Assembly: GCF_030409325.1 (NCBI RefSeq)
Contig: NZ_JAUFPR010000002.1
Coordinates: 1,984,001-2,048,000, forward strand
Direction: 5' to 3'
Origin: Mucilaginibacter aquaedulcis
GTDB lineage: Bacteria; Bacteroidota; Bacteroidia; Sphingobacteriales; Sphingobacteriaceae
Length of the DNA: 64,000 nucleotides
Within the stretch, counting starts at the first letter, position 1; every line of letters begins with the position of its first letter. Made by a program: the position numbers and the translations under genes. Below, piece by piece: positions 23,933 through 31,990 of this stretch. The notes beneath the pieces are model-generated. The model had not been told where the DNA came from and made no database searches. It was given only the letters and a program-made list of their open reading frames with translations.

Positions 23933-24894
23933 TATGCTTCGGGTTTAAATATGTTGATGCCTATGATGCCATTCAGTAATATTTTAGAGTTAAAAGGCAG
24001 CTCGACCCATTGCGGCATATTTACATCGCTGCGGGTAACTTCCTGTTCATTGATCAGTGTGCGCTCGCCAAATGACGACAGATACAACTTGCCATCGGCC
24101 TTATTTAAACGGATACGCAGGTGCGGTGTGTTTACCCAATCGCTGGGTACTTTAAACACGCCATGCTCGTCGCGAGTTTCTTCATTGCCAGATACCACAA
24201 TGTCGTCGTCCTTCATCAGGTACTCTACCTTGCGGCCTACAAACTGTTTATCGGGCATAATGGTATCCAGGCGGGCTATTACCTTTTCGCCGGGTTTGGC
24301 TATTTCCTTTTCATTATAATTAAGGTCGTTGGCATAAGGCAGCTCATAATAGCCTTCGCTGTAATAGGTAAAGCCTTTGAGTATATCATTACTGATATCA
24401 AGCGTTTGGGCCACCCCGGTATGGCGCGGAATAAAGGTTACACGAAGGTTCTCCTCCTTTTTGTTGCTGCCCGGTAATAACTTACCTATAAAACCTTTAT
24501 CTCCTTTGGCGTAATCGGGATGCGAAACCAGGCGGAATACCCATTTGGAGCTTGATGGCTCAACCTTTTTTCCCACCTCCTGGTGCTCGCGCAGTAACTC
24601 GTAAAACTTTTTAACCGATTCGTTTACGATGATGCCAAAAAGACCTGAGCGGTTATTGATAAATTCCTGGTAATCTTCTTCATTAAAACTGATGATGAAC
24701 TCGTGATAAAACACCACGCGGTCGGCAAATGATAACTGACCTATCGATTCTTTAAATTTTTCGATAATGTATACATAAACATCATCGGGAGTAAGCGCTT
24801 TTATTTTTTCGGCCGCCGGATTAGCGGGTTTACCATTGGGTAAAAACCAATCCTGCAGCCCTATCTTTTGCCAAAACGTTGATTTTGATTCCAT
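23932..24894 (-). CDS. FHA-like domain protein
   Basis: A 320-residue cytosolic protein without membrane segments. Residues ~25-115 are helical (DDVYVYIIEKFKESIGQLSFADRVVFYHEFI). The C-terminal ~100 residues (PHLRIRLNKADGKLYLSSFGERTLINEQEV ... SKILLNGIIGINIFKPE) have the strand pattern and closing 'LNG.I.I.IF' of an FHA fold, but the classical GR and SxxH phosphothreonine-binding residues are not obvious, so it may be a degenerate FHA. It sits 40 bases after the kinase gene. A role as kinase adaptor or substrate is inferred from position. Confidence 0.75.
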   Translation of the reverse strand: MESKSTFWQKIGLQDWFLPNGKPANPAAEKIKALTPDDVYVYIIEKFKESIGQLSFADRVVFYHEFIISFNEEDYQEFINNRSGLFGIIVNESVKKFYELLREHQEVGKKVEPSSSKWVFRLVSHPDYAKGDKGFIGKLLPGSNKKEENLRVTFIPRHTGVAQTLDISNDILKGFTYYSEGYYELPYANDLNYNEKEIAKPGEKVIARLDTIMPDKQFVGRKVEYLMKDDDIVVSGNEETRDEHGVFKVPSDWVNTPHLRIRLNKADGKLYLSSFGERTLINEQEVTRSDVNMPQWVELPFNSKILLNGIIGINIFKPEA

Positions 24895-24934
24895 TCAGTT
24901 ACTTAGGTTTTTTAACTGGTTAACGTTTTTATCA

Positions 24935-26389
24935 TTAAAAATTCAAATTAGAGGTATCCTTTGTTTTAGCACTGTCGCGGTAAAACTGTGGCTCCTCATT
25001 AGCCTTGCCGGCTTTGTTGTATTTCATGCCCTTCAAAATAGAATCGGCCTGCGAATCAATCTCCGGCGGAATACCCGATTCATCATTAACGGGGGTGGTA
25101 TCCTGCGGTGTCGCGGTATTATCCTGGTTCTGTTTTTTGGGCGTTACCGTTTGTTTAACCGAATCTACAGGTTTCTTAGCCGGGCTAAAGATCCTATTAT
25201 AAACCCCGTGATATATCCTGCCGCCAAACCTGCTCATTACGGCTGCCGAAAAAACGGTAAAACCGCACAGCAATAGCATAAATATGATAAAAACAGGTTT
25301 AGACATGCGCACCTGTTTGCCACTCTCAACAGCCGGAAGATTATCCGCACCGGCAGTTAATTCTGGCTGGGCCTTATTATTTTCGGCCTCCTGGTAGTAT
25401 AATAGCAGGCCCTGTAAACGCTCGTTCTCCTTAAGCAGTACCGAGGCATTCCAGCTGTCATCTTCCTGGTTACCGTTTACGCTGGCAATGCTGCTGTACA
25501 TCAGTGTTTCCTGCAGTTCTATACCGTTCACAAACCTATCAGCAGGGTCTTTCTGAAGGCATTTGGCTACTATTTGCAGCAACCACGCCGGTATCATCAT
25601 CTCGTGCTGTTTCTTTTGATCGGTCCAGCTTTCGGGCAGATTGCTTTTACGCAGTTCCATTACATCGGGTACCGGTGTTTCCATGTGGGCCAGCATCACC
25701 GCATTGCGGGCGGTTTCGCCATTATCGCGCAGCGGGAACGGAACCTGCCCGGCTATCAGCTCATACAGAATGATGCCGTAGCTGTACACATCTGTTTGAA
25801 AATACATCAGTCCCTCATTTTGCTCCGGGGCCATAAACTCAATTGCCCCGGCATGCCTGATACTGGTACGACGCTGATCATCAGACATGGCCGACAGCCC
25901 AAAATCCAACAATACATAGTTACCTGTATGGATATTAAACTTTACGTTATTGCTTTTGATATCGCCATGCTTTACCGAAACCTTATGACAGTGCGATAAA
26001 GCGTTGGCCAGCTGGTCGGCAAGTTTAATAATCTCTTTTATGGTGAAAATGGGTTCGTGAGGCGGTTTCAACAGATCTTCCAGATCGGGGCCATCAATAA
26101 ACTCCATTTCAATAAATGGGAAAGAACCGCTTTCTGTAATGCCGGAGTTTAATATCTTAACTACATTTGGATTGGGCTCCTCATTTACCTTTTTTAGTTT
26201 TTCAACCTCGTTTTGAAAATTGCGGAAGTTTTTATCGTCGGTACTTTCGGTATGTATAGGTGTGGGTAGTAGCTTAATGGCAGTAATGATAGGGCCGTAA
26301 CGCCTCCCTTTGTAAACGGAGCCTTGCCCGCCCGTTCGCAAAGCTCCCATATTCTCCAAACCCTCGGTTATTGTAAATACTTTGCTCAT
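24935..26389 (-). CDS. Transmembrane Ser/Thr protein kinase (PknB-type)
   Basis: A 484-residue protein with an N-terminal Hanks-type kinase domain (~10-297): Gly loop GALRTGGQGSVYKG (15-28), Lys39, catalytic HGDIKSNN (Asp143, Asn148), DFG (162-164) and APE (187-189). HGD replaces the usual HRD, so activation-loop control may differ from RD kinases. After a linker there is one membrane helix (366-385) and a ~100-residue extracytoplasmic Pro/Thr/Asp-rich tail without PASTA repeats. It is the first gene of a six-gene minus-strand operon ending in the SEDS-PBP fusion and an FHA protein, so its likely targets are the FHA proteins or the cell-wall synthase. Confidence 0.93.
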   Translation of the reverse strand: MSKVFTITEGLENMGALRTGGQGSVYKGRRYGPIITAIKLLPTPIHTESTDDKNFRNFQNEVEKLKKVNEEPNPNVVKILNSGITESGSFPFIEMEFIDGPDLEDLLKPPHEPIFTIKEIIKLADQLANALSHCHKVSVKHGDIKSNNVKFNIHTGNYVLLDFGLSAMSDDQRRTSIRHAGAIEFMAPEQNEGLMYFQTDVYSYGIILYELIAGQVPFPLRDNGETARNAVMLAHMETPVPDVMELRKSNLPESWTDQKKQHEMMIPAWLLQIVAKCLQKDPADRFVNGIELQETLMYSSIASVNGNQEDDSWNASVLLKENERLQGLLLYYQEAENNKAQPELTAGADNLPAVESGKQVRMSKPVFIIFMLLLCGFTVFSAAVMSRFGGRIYHGVYNRIFSPAKKPVDSVKQTVTPKKQNQDNTATPQDTTPVNDESGIPPEIDSQADSILKGMKYNKAGKANEEPQFYRDSAKTKDTSNLNF

Positions 26390-26796
26390 TGAGTAGTTAT
26401 CCTTGCGATGCTTTCAGGGTAAAAAAATAGCATATTAAAACAATTCTGTTATTTCAACATAACGCGTGCATTAGTGTTTGGTATAAAAATAGGAAAAAAA
26501 ATATGGGATGATGTTTATTGATGTGCAGATGTGAAAATTATGTGAAGCAGGAAATCTTTCCTTCTCCGCTTGTCATTGCGATGAAGGCAGCGTAATAGAT
26601 GGCGTATACCCGCTCTTGGCCGCGGGAGGGCCTTTACTTTGTAGCCACAAAGTAACCAAAAGGCTTTCAGCAAAGAGGTTTCTTTGCCGCACAAGGCCTT
26701 TATTCTGCAAAGCTTATCTGCTGAGGAGAAAAGAAAAAATCTTATAATCCCTTAATCCGATTAATTCTGGTTCAGACAAAAAATTCTAAGCCAGAA
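26390..26796. other. Intergenic region upstream of the kinase operon
   Basis: No gene is visible. It holds a half family B signature (GTCATTGCGATGAAGGCAGC at 26573-26592) and the stretch CTTTGTAGCCACAAAGTAAC (26637-26656), which contains an imperfect TTTGTAGCCACAAA palindrome. A promoter for the kinase operon must lie here or just downstream, but I could not find a clean TAnnTTTG box. Confidence 0.5.
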
Positions 26797-29085
26797 TTAA
26801 TCCACTATCAATTCATCAACCAGCAACCAGGCTTTGGCCCCGGCAATGTACTCGCCAGGAGGGATAATGCCCTTGTTGGTTCCTTTTACCCTTACGTATC
26901 TGGCCTGTATCGGTTTTATGCTGGCATGTACCGGGTTAATTCCATTGGCATTAAAGGTGGTTTGGCGGTAAACTTCGGTATAGGTTTTTCCGTCGGCCGA
27001 GGTTTCAAAGGTGAGTACCTGCGGCTCCCACATTTTTTGCCAGTGATATTTTAAGATATTGATACCCAGTTGCGATACGGTTTGAACTTTACCCAGATCA
27101 ACCACTGCTTCCAGGTCTTCTCCATTAAAGCCATACCATTGGCCGTCATTGTAAAGTTTATTACCAAATACACCATTAACCAGGCCAAATGCATCGCCCG
27201 AATTATATCCACCCTTTGGCTGATTTGTGAGTGTTACTGATTTACCTATTGCCTTATGCAAATGAAAATCTTTTTCATACATATGGCCATACTGCTTTGC
27301 ACCGCTAAAAACTGCAGCCTTAACCGTTCCTGAAGCAGTAATGCTAAACGGTTTGCTGTATTTTTTACTTTTCAAAGTGGGAGCGCTACCATCAGTGGTA
27401 TAATATATATTGCTGCCCGGCAGGGTGGTATTCAAGGCAAGCTGCACCTCATGACCGGCCGATTCGCTAAGGCTGTCGGTAATTTCGTCAAAGGTATTAG
27501 CCGAATTAATATTCAATTGTTTAAGCAGCGTTTGCTGATAACGCAGACGTTTCAGGAACCCTGCATAATTCTTGTTGCCTTTATCCGTCCAGGCAATTTC
27601 GGCTAAGGCCAACATGCGGGGGAATAGCTGGCGCTCGGCCTGTGCCGGGCTGGCCATGTACTCACTCCAGGCATTAGCTTGTACGCCTTTAATGTATTTG
27701 GCCTCGTCGGTGGTAAGCTCCTTGGTTATGGGTTCGTAATTGTATATTTTACTTAGCGGCGTGTAACCTCCACCAGCAAGCGGCTCGCTGGAGTAAAGCG
27801 ACTGGTAATAATCCAGGTAAACATATTTTTCGGGCGTCATGATGGCATCGTGGTGCTGTTTGGCTGCTGCTATGCCGCCTTCCTCGCCTGTCCAGCTCAT
27901 TACCGTAGCGCCGGGAGCAAGGCCTCCTTCCAGAATTTCGTCCCAGCCAATAATCTGCCTGCCTTTGCTGTTCAGGTATTTTTCCATGCGGCTGATGAAA
28001 TAGCTCTGCAGCTCATGCTCATCTTTCAAATGCTCGTCCTTTATGCGTTTCTGGCACTTAGGGCAGGTTTTCCATTTGGTTTTAGGACATTCGTCGCCGC
28101 CAATGTGGATGTATTTGGATGGGAAAAGTGGCAATACTTCATCAAGCACATTTTGTAAAAAGGTAAAGGTTTCTTCGTTACCGGCGCAATACACATCATC
28201 AAAAATACCCCAAAAGGTAGCGGCTTTATATGGGCCGCCGGTACAGCCCAATTGTGGGTAAGCCGACAGTGCGGCCAGCGCGTGGCCTGGCATTTCAATT
28301 TCGGGGATGATAGTAATATGCCTTTCCATAGCATATTTCACTACAGCCTTTACCTCTTCCTGTGTATAGTATCCGCCATAGCGTTTACCGTCAAAAACAT
28401 GCGGGCTATCCCTTTTATGGCCAATAATGGTTTCATCGCGATAGGCCGAAATACTTTGCAGTAGGGGGTATTTTTTTATCTCAATGCGCCAGCCCTGATC
28501 ATCAGTGAGGTGCCAGTGAAAGGTATTGATCTTGTACAGGGCCAGCAGGTCTATCCATTTTTCAATGGCATCAACCTTAAAAAAATGCCGACTCACGTCA
28601 AGGTGCATCCCACGGTAACTAAAACGCGGATGATCTTCAACCACACAGCCCTCAACAGTCATCTTCCTTGCATCTGCATGTAATAACTGAACAAGCGATT
28701 GCAGCCCGTAAAACACCCCGGCCTGATCATGTCCTGTTATGCTGATCTGCTTTGCTGTTACCGAAAGTTTGTATCCTTCGGGTTGTTCAACGTTTGCCGA
28801 ATCGATATTTAATTTGATGGCTGTAGCCGTTTTATTGATGGGCAAGTTATAACCTGCCAGCTGATGAAAATATTGATTGAAGAAAGTAAGGTTATCCGAA
28901 TCAATACCATTACCTACGGCAATGCCTGAAGACCTGCTAAAAGTGAATACCGTGTTGTTTTTCTGTATTTTGAAAGGCTGTGGAATAATACCTTGCTCCT
29001 TAACCTGGGCTTGAGCCTGAGTTACGAACAGCATGAGGCATATTACTTTTACAAAAAGCTTGCGTGAATTGAACAGGTTGATCAT
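26797..29085 (-). CDS. Secreted beta-N-acetylhexosaminidase (GH20) with CBM-like C-terminus
   Basis: A 762-residue exported enzyme that releases terminal GlcNAc/GalNAc from glycans or muropeptides. Domains: signal peptide (1-26, ends AQAQAQ), GH20b N-terminal domain (~30-150), GH20 catalytic barrel (~153-520) with the catalytic pair Asp331-Glu332 (HIGGDECPKTKWK) and HWHLTDDQGWR (190-200), a chitobiase-like C-terminal beta module (~555-625, YYTTDGSAPTLKSKKY) and a F5/8 type C/CBM32-like module (~635-760). CxxC pairs after the catalytic motif (TCPKCQ) suggest a disulfide. It is a single gene flanked by repeats; proximity to wall-synthesis genes suggests, but does not prove, a peptidoglycan or chitin recycling role. 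Confidence 0.93.
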   Translation of the reverse strand: MINLFNSRKLFVKVICLMLFVTQAQAQVKEQGIIPQPFKIQKNNTVFTFSRSSGIAVGNGIDSDNLTFFNQYFHQLAGYNLPINKTATAIKLNIDSANVEQPEGYKLSVTAKQISITGHDQAGVFYGLQSLVQLLHADARKMTVEGCVVEDHPRFSYRGMHLDVSRHFFKVDAIEKWIDLLALYKINTFHWHLTDDQGWRIEIKKYPLLQSISAYRDETIIGHKRDSPHVFDGKRYGGYYTQEEVKAVVKYAMERHITIIPEIEMPGHALAALSAYPQLGCTGGPYKAATFWGIFDDVYCAGNEETFTFLQNVLDEVLPLFPSKYIHIGGDECPKTKWKTCPKCQKRIKDEHLKDEHELQSYFISRMEKYLNSKGRQIIGWDEILEGGLAPGATVMSWTGEEGGIAAAKQHHDAIMTPEKYVYLDYYQSLYSSEPLAGGGYTPLSKIYNYEPITKELTTDEAKYIKGVQANAWSEYMASPAQAERQLFPRMLALAEIAWTDKGNKNYAGFLKRLRYQQTLLKQLNINSANTFDEITDSLSESAGHEVQLALNTTLPGSNIYYTTDGSAPTLKSKKYSKPFSITASGTVKAAVFSGAKQYGHMYEKDFHLHKAIGKSVTLTNQPKGGYNSGDAFGLVNGVFGNKLYNDGQWYGFNGEDLEAVVDLGKVQTVSQLGINILKYHWQKMWEPQVLTFETSADGKTYTEVYRQTTFNANGINPVHASIKPIQARYVRVKGTNKGIIPPGEYIAGAKAWLLVDELIVD

Positions 29086-29162
29086 CGGCTTGGAATTGTT
29101 GAAGCCGAATATAAGTGTTTATTTGATAATGCGTAATTATGAAAATTGCATAGCGTATAGTT

Positions 29163-29313
29163 GACTCACCCTGGCATCGCTACGCTCGCCATCCCTCTCT
29201 TCACCTGCGGTGGAAAGAGGGAGTTTAAATGGTACATAATTGCTTGTTTTCTGACCCTCTTTACGGCGAAGCCGAAGAGAGGGTGATTCAGCGTAGCGCA
29301 GATCGGATGAGTC
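29163..29313. repeat. Dispersed repeat family A, copy 3
   Basis: The left end is GACTCACCCTGGCATCGCTA and the right end is GCGTAGCGCAGATCGGATGA followed by GTC. Inner blocks CCATCCCTCTCTTCACC and CCCTCTTTACGGCGAAGCCG pair as at 6285-6542. It fills the gap between the amidase and hexosaminidase genes; nothing else is visible there. Confidence 0.7.
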
Positions 29314-29344
29314 GATAAACAGCCTAATTTCTAAACCACTTGTG

Positions 29345-30181
29345 TTACAACGCCCCAATCGCCTTGCGGTAGCTATTTATAGCCCGGATGATAGATTGTA
29401 CAATTTCGTTTTGACCATCGGGCGAGTTGAGGTAATCTTCTTCTTCGGGGTTGTTTATAAAACCGGTTTCAATAAGTACGGCCGGCATGGCACTGTGAGC
29501 CAGTACCAAAACCCCCTGTTCTTTTACACCCGCGCTTTCGCGGCCGTTGGTATCTTCAAACTCGGTGTTCAATAAGTCGCCGAAAAGGATACTTTGTTTG
29601 CGGTATTTTTGTATGTACGCGTTGAGGATGATGAGGTTAGATGGATCGCTTTCATCATAGCTTTCGTAATTTTGCTTGTAGTCCTTTTCAATAAATATAG
29701 ACGAGTTTTCGCGCACGGCCTCTTCCTGTTCTTTGAGCCTGTGGAAACCGTAAACCAATAGCAATACCCCTTTACGTTTGTGCGCAATGGCCGCGTTACC
29801 TTCGGGCGATGAATTACAGTGGATAGAAATAAACAGGTTGCTATGATTTTGATTGGCAATGGCCGACCGCTGATTCAGAGGGATAAAAGTATCATCGGTG
29901 CGGGTCATGATGGTTTGAACGTTGGTGATCTGCGAGTCAATAGCCGCTTTAAGCCTTTTAGCTATGGCCAGCGTCACATTTTTTTCAACAGAGTATGATC
30001 CGCGCGCACCCGGGTCTTTACCGCCGTGGCCTGCATCAATAGTGATACTCTTAAATTTAAAAGTAGATGTGGTTGGGATAGTATCACGGCCTGGAGTGAA
30101 CGAACAAAGGCTGAACAATAAAAATAACATTCCGCAATTAAAAGCGGTTTTAAACAAGAACATAGCTTTAGAAGAGATCAT
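29345..30181 (-). CDS. N-acetylmuramoyl-L-alanine amidase (Amidase_3)
   Basis: A 278-residue zinc amidase that cleaves the bond between MurNAc and L-Ala in peptidoglycan. Motifs with the expected ligands are present: TIDAGHGGKDPGARG (His52), SVEKN (Glu66), SIHCNSS (His121) and VLIETGFINNPEE (Glu238). An N-terminal hydrophobic leader with Cys26 (LLFSLCSF) targets it to the envelope, possibly as a lipoprotein. Length is the single-domain size; no LysM or SPOR domain. The gene starts inside the last codons of the Fur-family gene (4-base overlap), an unexpected pairing for co-translation. Confidence 0.92.
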   Translation of the reverse strand: MISSKAMFLFKTAFNCGMLFLLFSLCSFTPGRDTIPTTSTFKFKSITIDAGHGGKDPGARGSYSVEKNVTLAIAKRLKAAIDSQITNVQTIMTRTDDTFIPLNQRSAIANQNHSNLFISIHCNSSPEGNAAIAHKRKGVLLLVYGFHRLKEQEEAVRENSSIFIEKDYKQNYESYDESDPSNLIILNAYIQKYRKQSILFGDLLNTEFEDTNGRESAGVKEQGVLVLAHSAMPAVLIETGFINNPEEEDYLNSPDGQNEIVQSIIRAINSYRKAIGAL

Positions 30182-30624
30182 TTTTTGGCCGTCTTTTTAC
30201 TGCATTTAGGGCACAGGCCGGTGGCGTACAGGGTAAAACCGGTTGGTTCAAAACCGGCGGGTAAGTTTACAGATGGCAAATGCTGATCATCTAAACAATA
30301 AACATTTTTGCAGCTGGTGCAGTTAAAATGCAGGTGTTCGTCATGATGGTGCCCTTCATCACAGTTGGATGAACACAGGGCGTAGTTGGCAGTGCCGTTT
30401 AAGTCAAATACTTTATGAATAATGCCTTTTTCTTCAAAGGCATTCAGGATGCGATATAGTGTAACCCGGTCAATATCATTCATTACGCTTTCCAGATCGG
30501 GCTGCGAAGTAGCCGCGCTCCTTGACGACATCATAGATAAAACCCTTAACCGCGGGGCAGTCTTTTTTAAATGATGCTTGTTCAGCAAATCTTCAAAATG
30601 AAAATTATTGCGGGTTTGTGCCAT
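30178..30624 (-). CDS. Fur-family metal-responsive transcription repressor
   Basis: A 148-residue winged-helix protein. The DNA-binding part (~10-75) includes LRVLSMMSSRSAATSQPDLES and DRVTLYRILNAFEEKGIIHK, the standard Fur recognition helix. The dimerisation part has a His-rich loop (GHHHDEHLHF, 91-100), CTSC (102-105) and CPKC (138-141), giving a structural zinc site. The neighbour upstream is a MerC-domain gene preceded by a 7-5-7 palindrome, so zinc (Zur-like) or iron response is plausible but not decided. It overlaps the amidase start by 4 bases. Confidence 0.9.
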   Translation of the reverse strand: MAQTRNNFHFEDLLNKHHLKKTAPRLRVLSMMSSRSAATSQPDLESVMNDIDRVTLYRILNAFEEKGIIHKVFDLNGTANYALCSSNCDEGHHHDEHLHFNCTSCKNVYCLDDQHLPSVNLPAGFEPTGFTLYATGLCPKCSKKTAKK

Positions 30625-30711
30625 TTAATAATATAATACGATAATAATACCTTGCAAATTTAACAAGAAATAACCATTGGTTTAAATATGCAACGCAATT
30701 ATACTTTCAAG

Positions 30712-31137
30712 CTAAATTTGCTCTGCTACTTCCTCCAACTCCAATTTATGTTCATTATGCTTACAGGCTCCTGAATATTTGTAATTTACAAAATGTGCTG
30801 CAGCAATCAACAGCCCACCTGTGGGTACTATAACGGCTTCAGCCCAACCATTTGAAAAAGCGTGCCCAAGTATAATAATAGTAAACCCTGCTATCAATAA
30901 AGATAAAGGGAGCAACTGACGATGTATGCGCAGGTAAGCTAAACCAATAGAATAGGTACCTATCAGCAGGGCCAAAACTATCATCCCCCACTCTACCCAG
31001 GCATTGGCCAAAAAGCCCAAACCCAGCAGCGGCAGGCTGGTAAACAATACAGGTACAAGCGCGCAATGTATAGCGCACAATGTTGATGCAGTAATGCCTA
31101 TACTATCAAGCCGCGACGAAGTTTTGTGCAGATCCAT
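30712..31137 (-). CDS. MerC domain membrane protein
   Basis: About 141 residues with four membrane helices. The MerC signature is LDSIGITASTLCAIHCALVPVLFTSLP near residues 10-36, with two Cys that in mercury transporters carry the metal. A cluster of Cys/His at the C-terminus (GACKHNEHK) could also bind metal. Solitary MerC proteins next to Fur-family regulators are more likely linked to zinc or other metals than to mercury. The frame can start at 31164, but that ATG lies inside the palindrome at 31155-31173; MDLHKTSSRLDSIG at 31137 is the better start. It is 87 bases upstream of the Fur-family gene. Confidence 0.85.
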   Translation of the reverse strand: MDLHKTSSRLDSIGITASTLCAIHCALVPVLFTSLPLLGLGFLANAWVEWGMIVLALLIGTYSIGLAYLRIHRQLLPLSLLIAGFTIIILGHAFSNGWAEAVIVPTGGLLIAAAHFVNYKYSGACKHNEHKLELEEVAEQI

Positions 31138-31154
31138 ATGCAAATGTAAAACAA

Positions 31155-31173
31155 AATGCAACACTATTGCATT
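31155..31173. promoter_or_regulatory. Palindromic operator candidate upstream of merC-like gene
   Basis: AATGCAA-CACTA-TTGCATT is a perfect 7-5-7 inverted repeat 18 bases upstream of the chosen MerC start, the size of a Fur/Zur-type box. A degenerate half (ATGCAACGCAATTATA, 30689-30704) lies before the Fur-family gene. The divergent gene at 31277 could share control. Binding by the adjacent regulator is inferred. Confidence 0.45.
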
Positions 31174-31184
31174 AAATTAATTCC

Positions 31185-31192
31185 TATTTTTG
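31185..31192 (+). promoter_or_regulatory. Candidate -7 box for the PAP2-like gene
   Basis: TATTTTTG fits TAnnTTTG. A TTG inside the palindrome (31167-31169) is 15 bases upstream, shorter than the usual spacing, so this is a weak call. If correct, the palindrome would overlap the promoter. Confidence 0.3.
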
Positions 31193-31276
31193 TCAAATTT
31201 TATTTTAACTATGTGGTAACAACTGCTTAATATTGACGTCAATAATTATTTAAAACCCAATACGCATTAAAAAATT

Positions 31277-31909
31277 GTGGATAATACTGCTCTTTACAGA
31301 TTAAAACAAAACTGGATAAGTGCCTATGATACCAGCTTTAAGCGAGCCAAATTGCTCATTGGTACTATAGTTATTACTGCCGTTATCAATATAATGCCTG
31401 GCTTTTTCAGGGGTATTGAAACCAGGAACGGTATAGTTTTAAATGACTGGTTATTGGCACGGCTCCCGGCATATGATGTATCGGTACCTATTTTCGCTAT
31501 TATCTGGGGTATGGGTATATTGATGATGGTGCGGGCATTTTACAAACCAGCCATCTGCACCACTTATATATGGACGCTGATATTCGTTTGCCTGGCGCGT
31601 TTTTTATCGCTCACATTGGTAAAGCTTGATCCTCCGGTTGGCTTGGTGCCATTGGTTGATCCACTTACCGGATATTTTTACGGCCATGCTTCCATCACTA
31701 AAGATTTGTTTTTTTCGGGCCACACCGCTACCATGGCACTCATCTATCTTAATCTCGAAAAACGAAACGACAAGATCATTGCCTTTATAGCTGCTCTGGT
31801 GGTTATGTTCCTGCTGCTGATACAGCATATACACTACACCATGGATGTACTTGCCGCTCCTGTTATTGTTTACTGCGCTTATCGCTTTACCCGTACCCTT
31901 AACCTGTAA
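31277..31909 (+). CDS. PAP2-related (sphingomyelin-synthase-like) membrane phosphatase
   Basis: A 210-residue protein with six predicted membrane helices. The C-terminal motifs DLFFSGHTATMAL and IQHIHYTMDVLAAP correspond to the C2 and C3 motifs of the PAP2/sphingomyelin synthase superfamily, giving a His-His-Asp catalytic set. Eukaryotic members transfer phosphocholine; bacterial ones are uncharacterised or act as lipid phosphatases. Sphingolipids are known in Sphingobacteriaceae, so a role in sphingolipid head-group chemistry is worth testing, but is inference. The start is GTG (31277); no ATG is available near the predicted N-terminus. A TATTTTTG box is at 31185-31192. Confidence 0.8.
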   Translation: MDNTALYRLKQNWISAYDTSFKRAKLLIGTIVITAVINIMPGFFRGIETRNGIVLNDWLLARLPAYDVSVPIFAIIWGMGILMMVRAFYKPAICTTYIWTLIFVCLARFLSLTLVKLDPPVGLVPLVDPLTGYFYGHASITKDLFFSGHTATMALIYLNLEKRNDKIIAFIAALVVMFLLLIQHIHYTMDVLAAPVIVYCAYRFTRTLNL

Positions 31910-31990
31910 TTAACTTACATTACTATAAATTTGCACATCCCGATTAGTTTTTAAACGCAATTCAATTGCATTTAAAACACTTACTATTAA

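Noticed and set aside
30712..31137. Mercury-resistance operon
   Set aside because: Only a MerC domain is present; no merR, merT, merP or merA. The neighbour is a Fur-family regulator.
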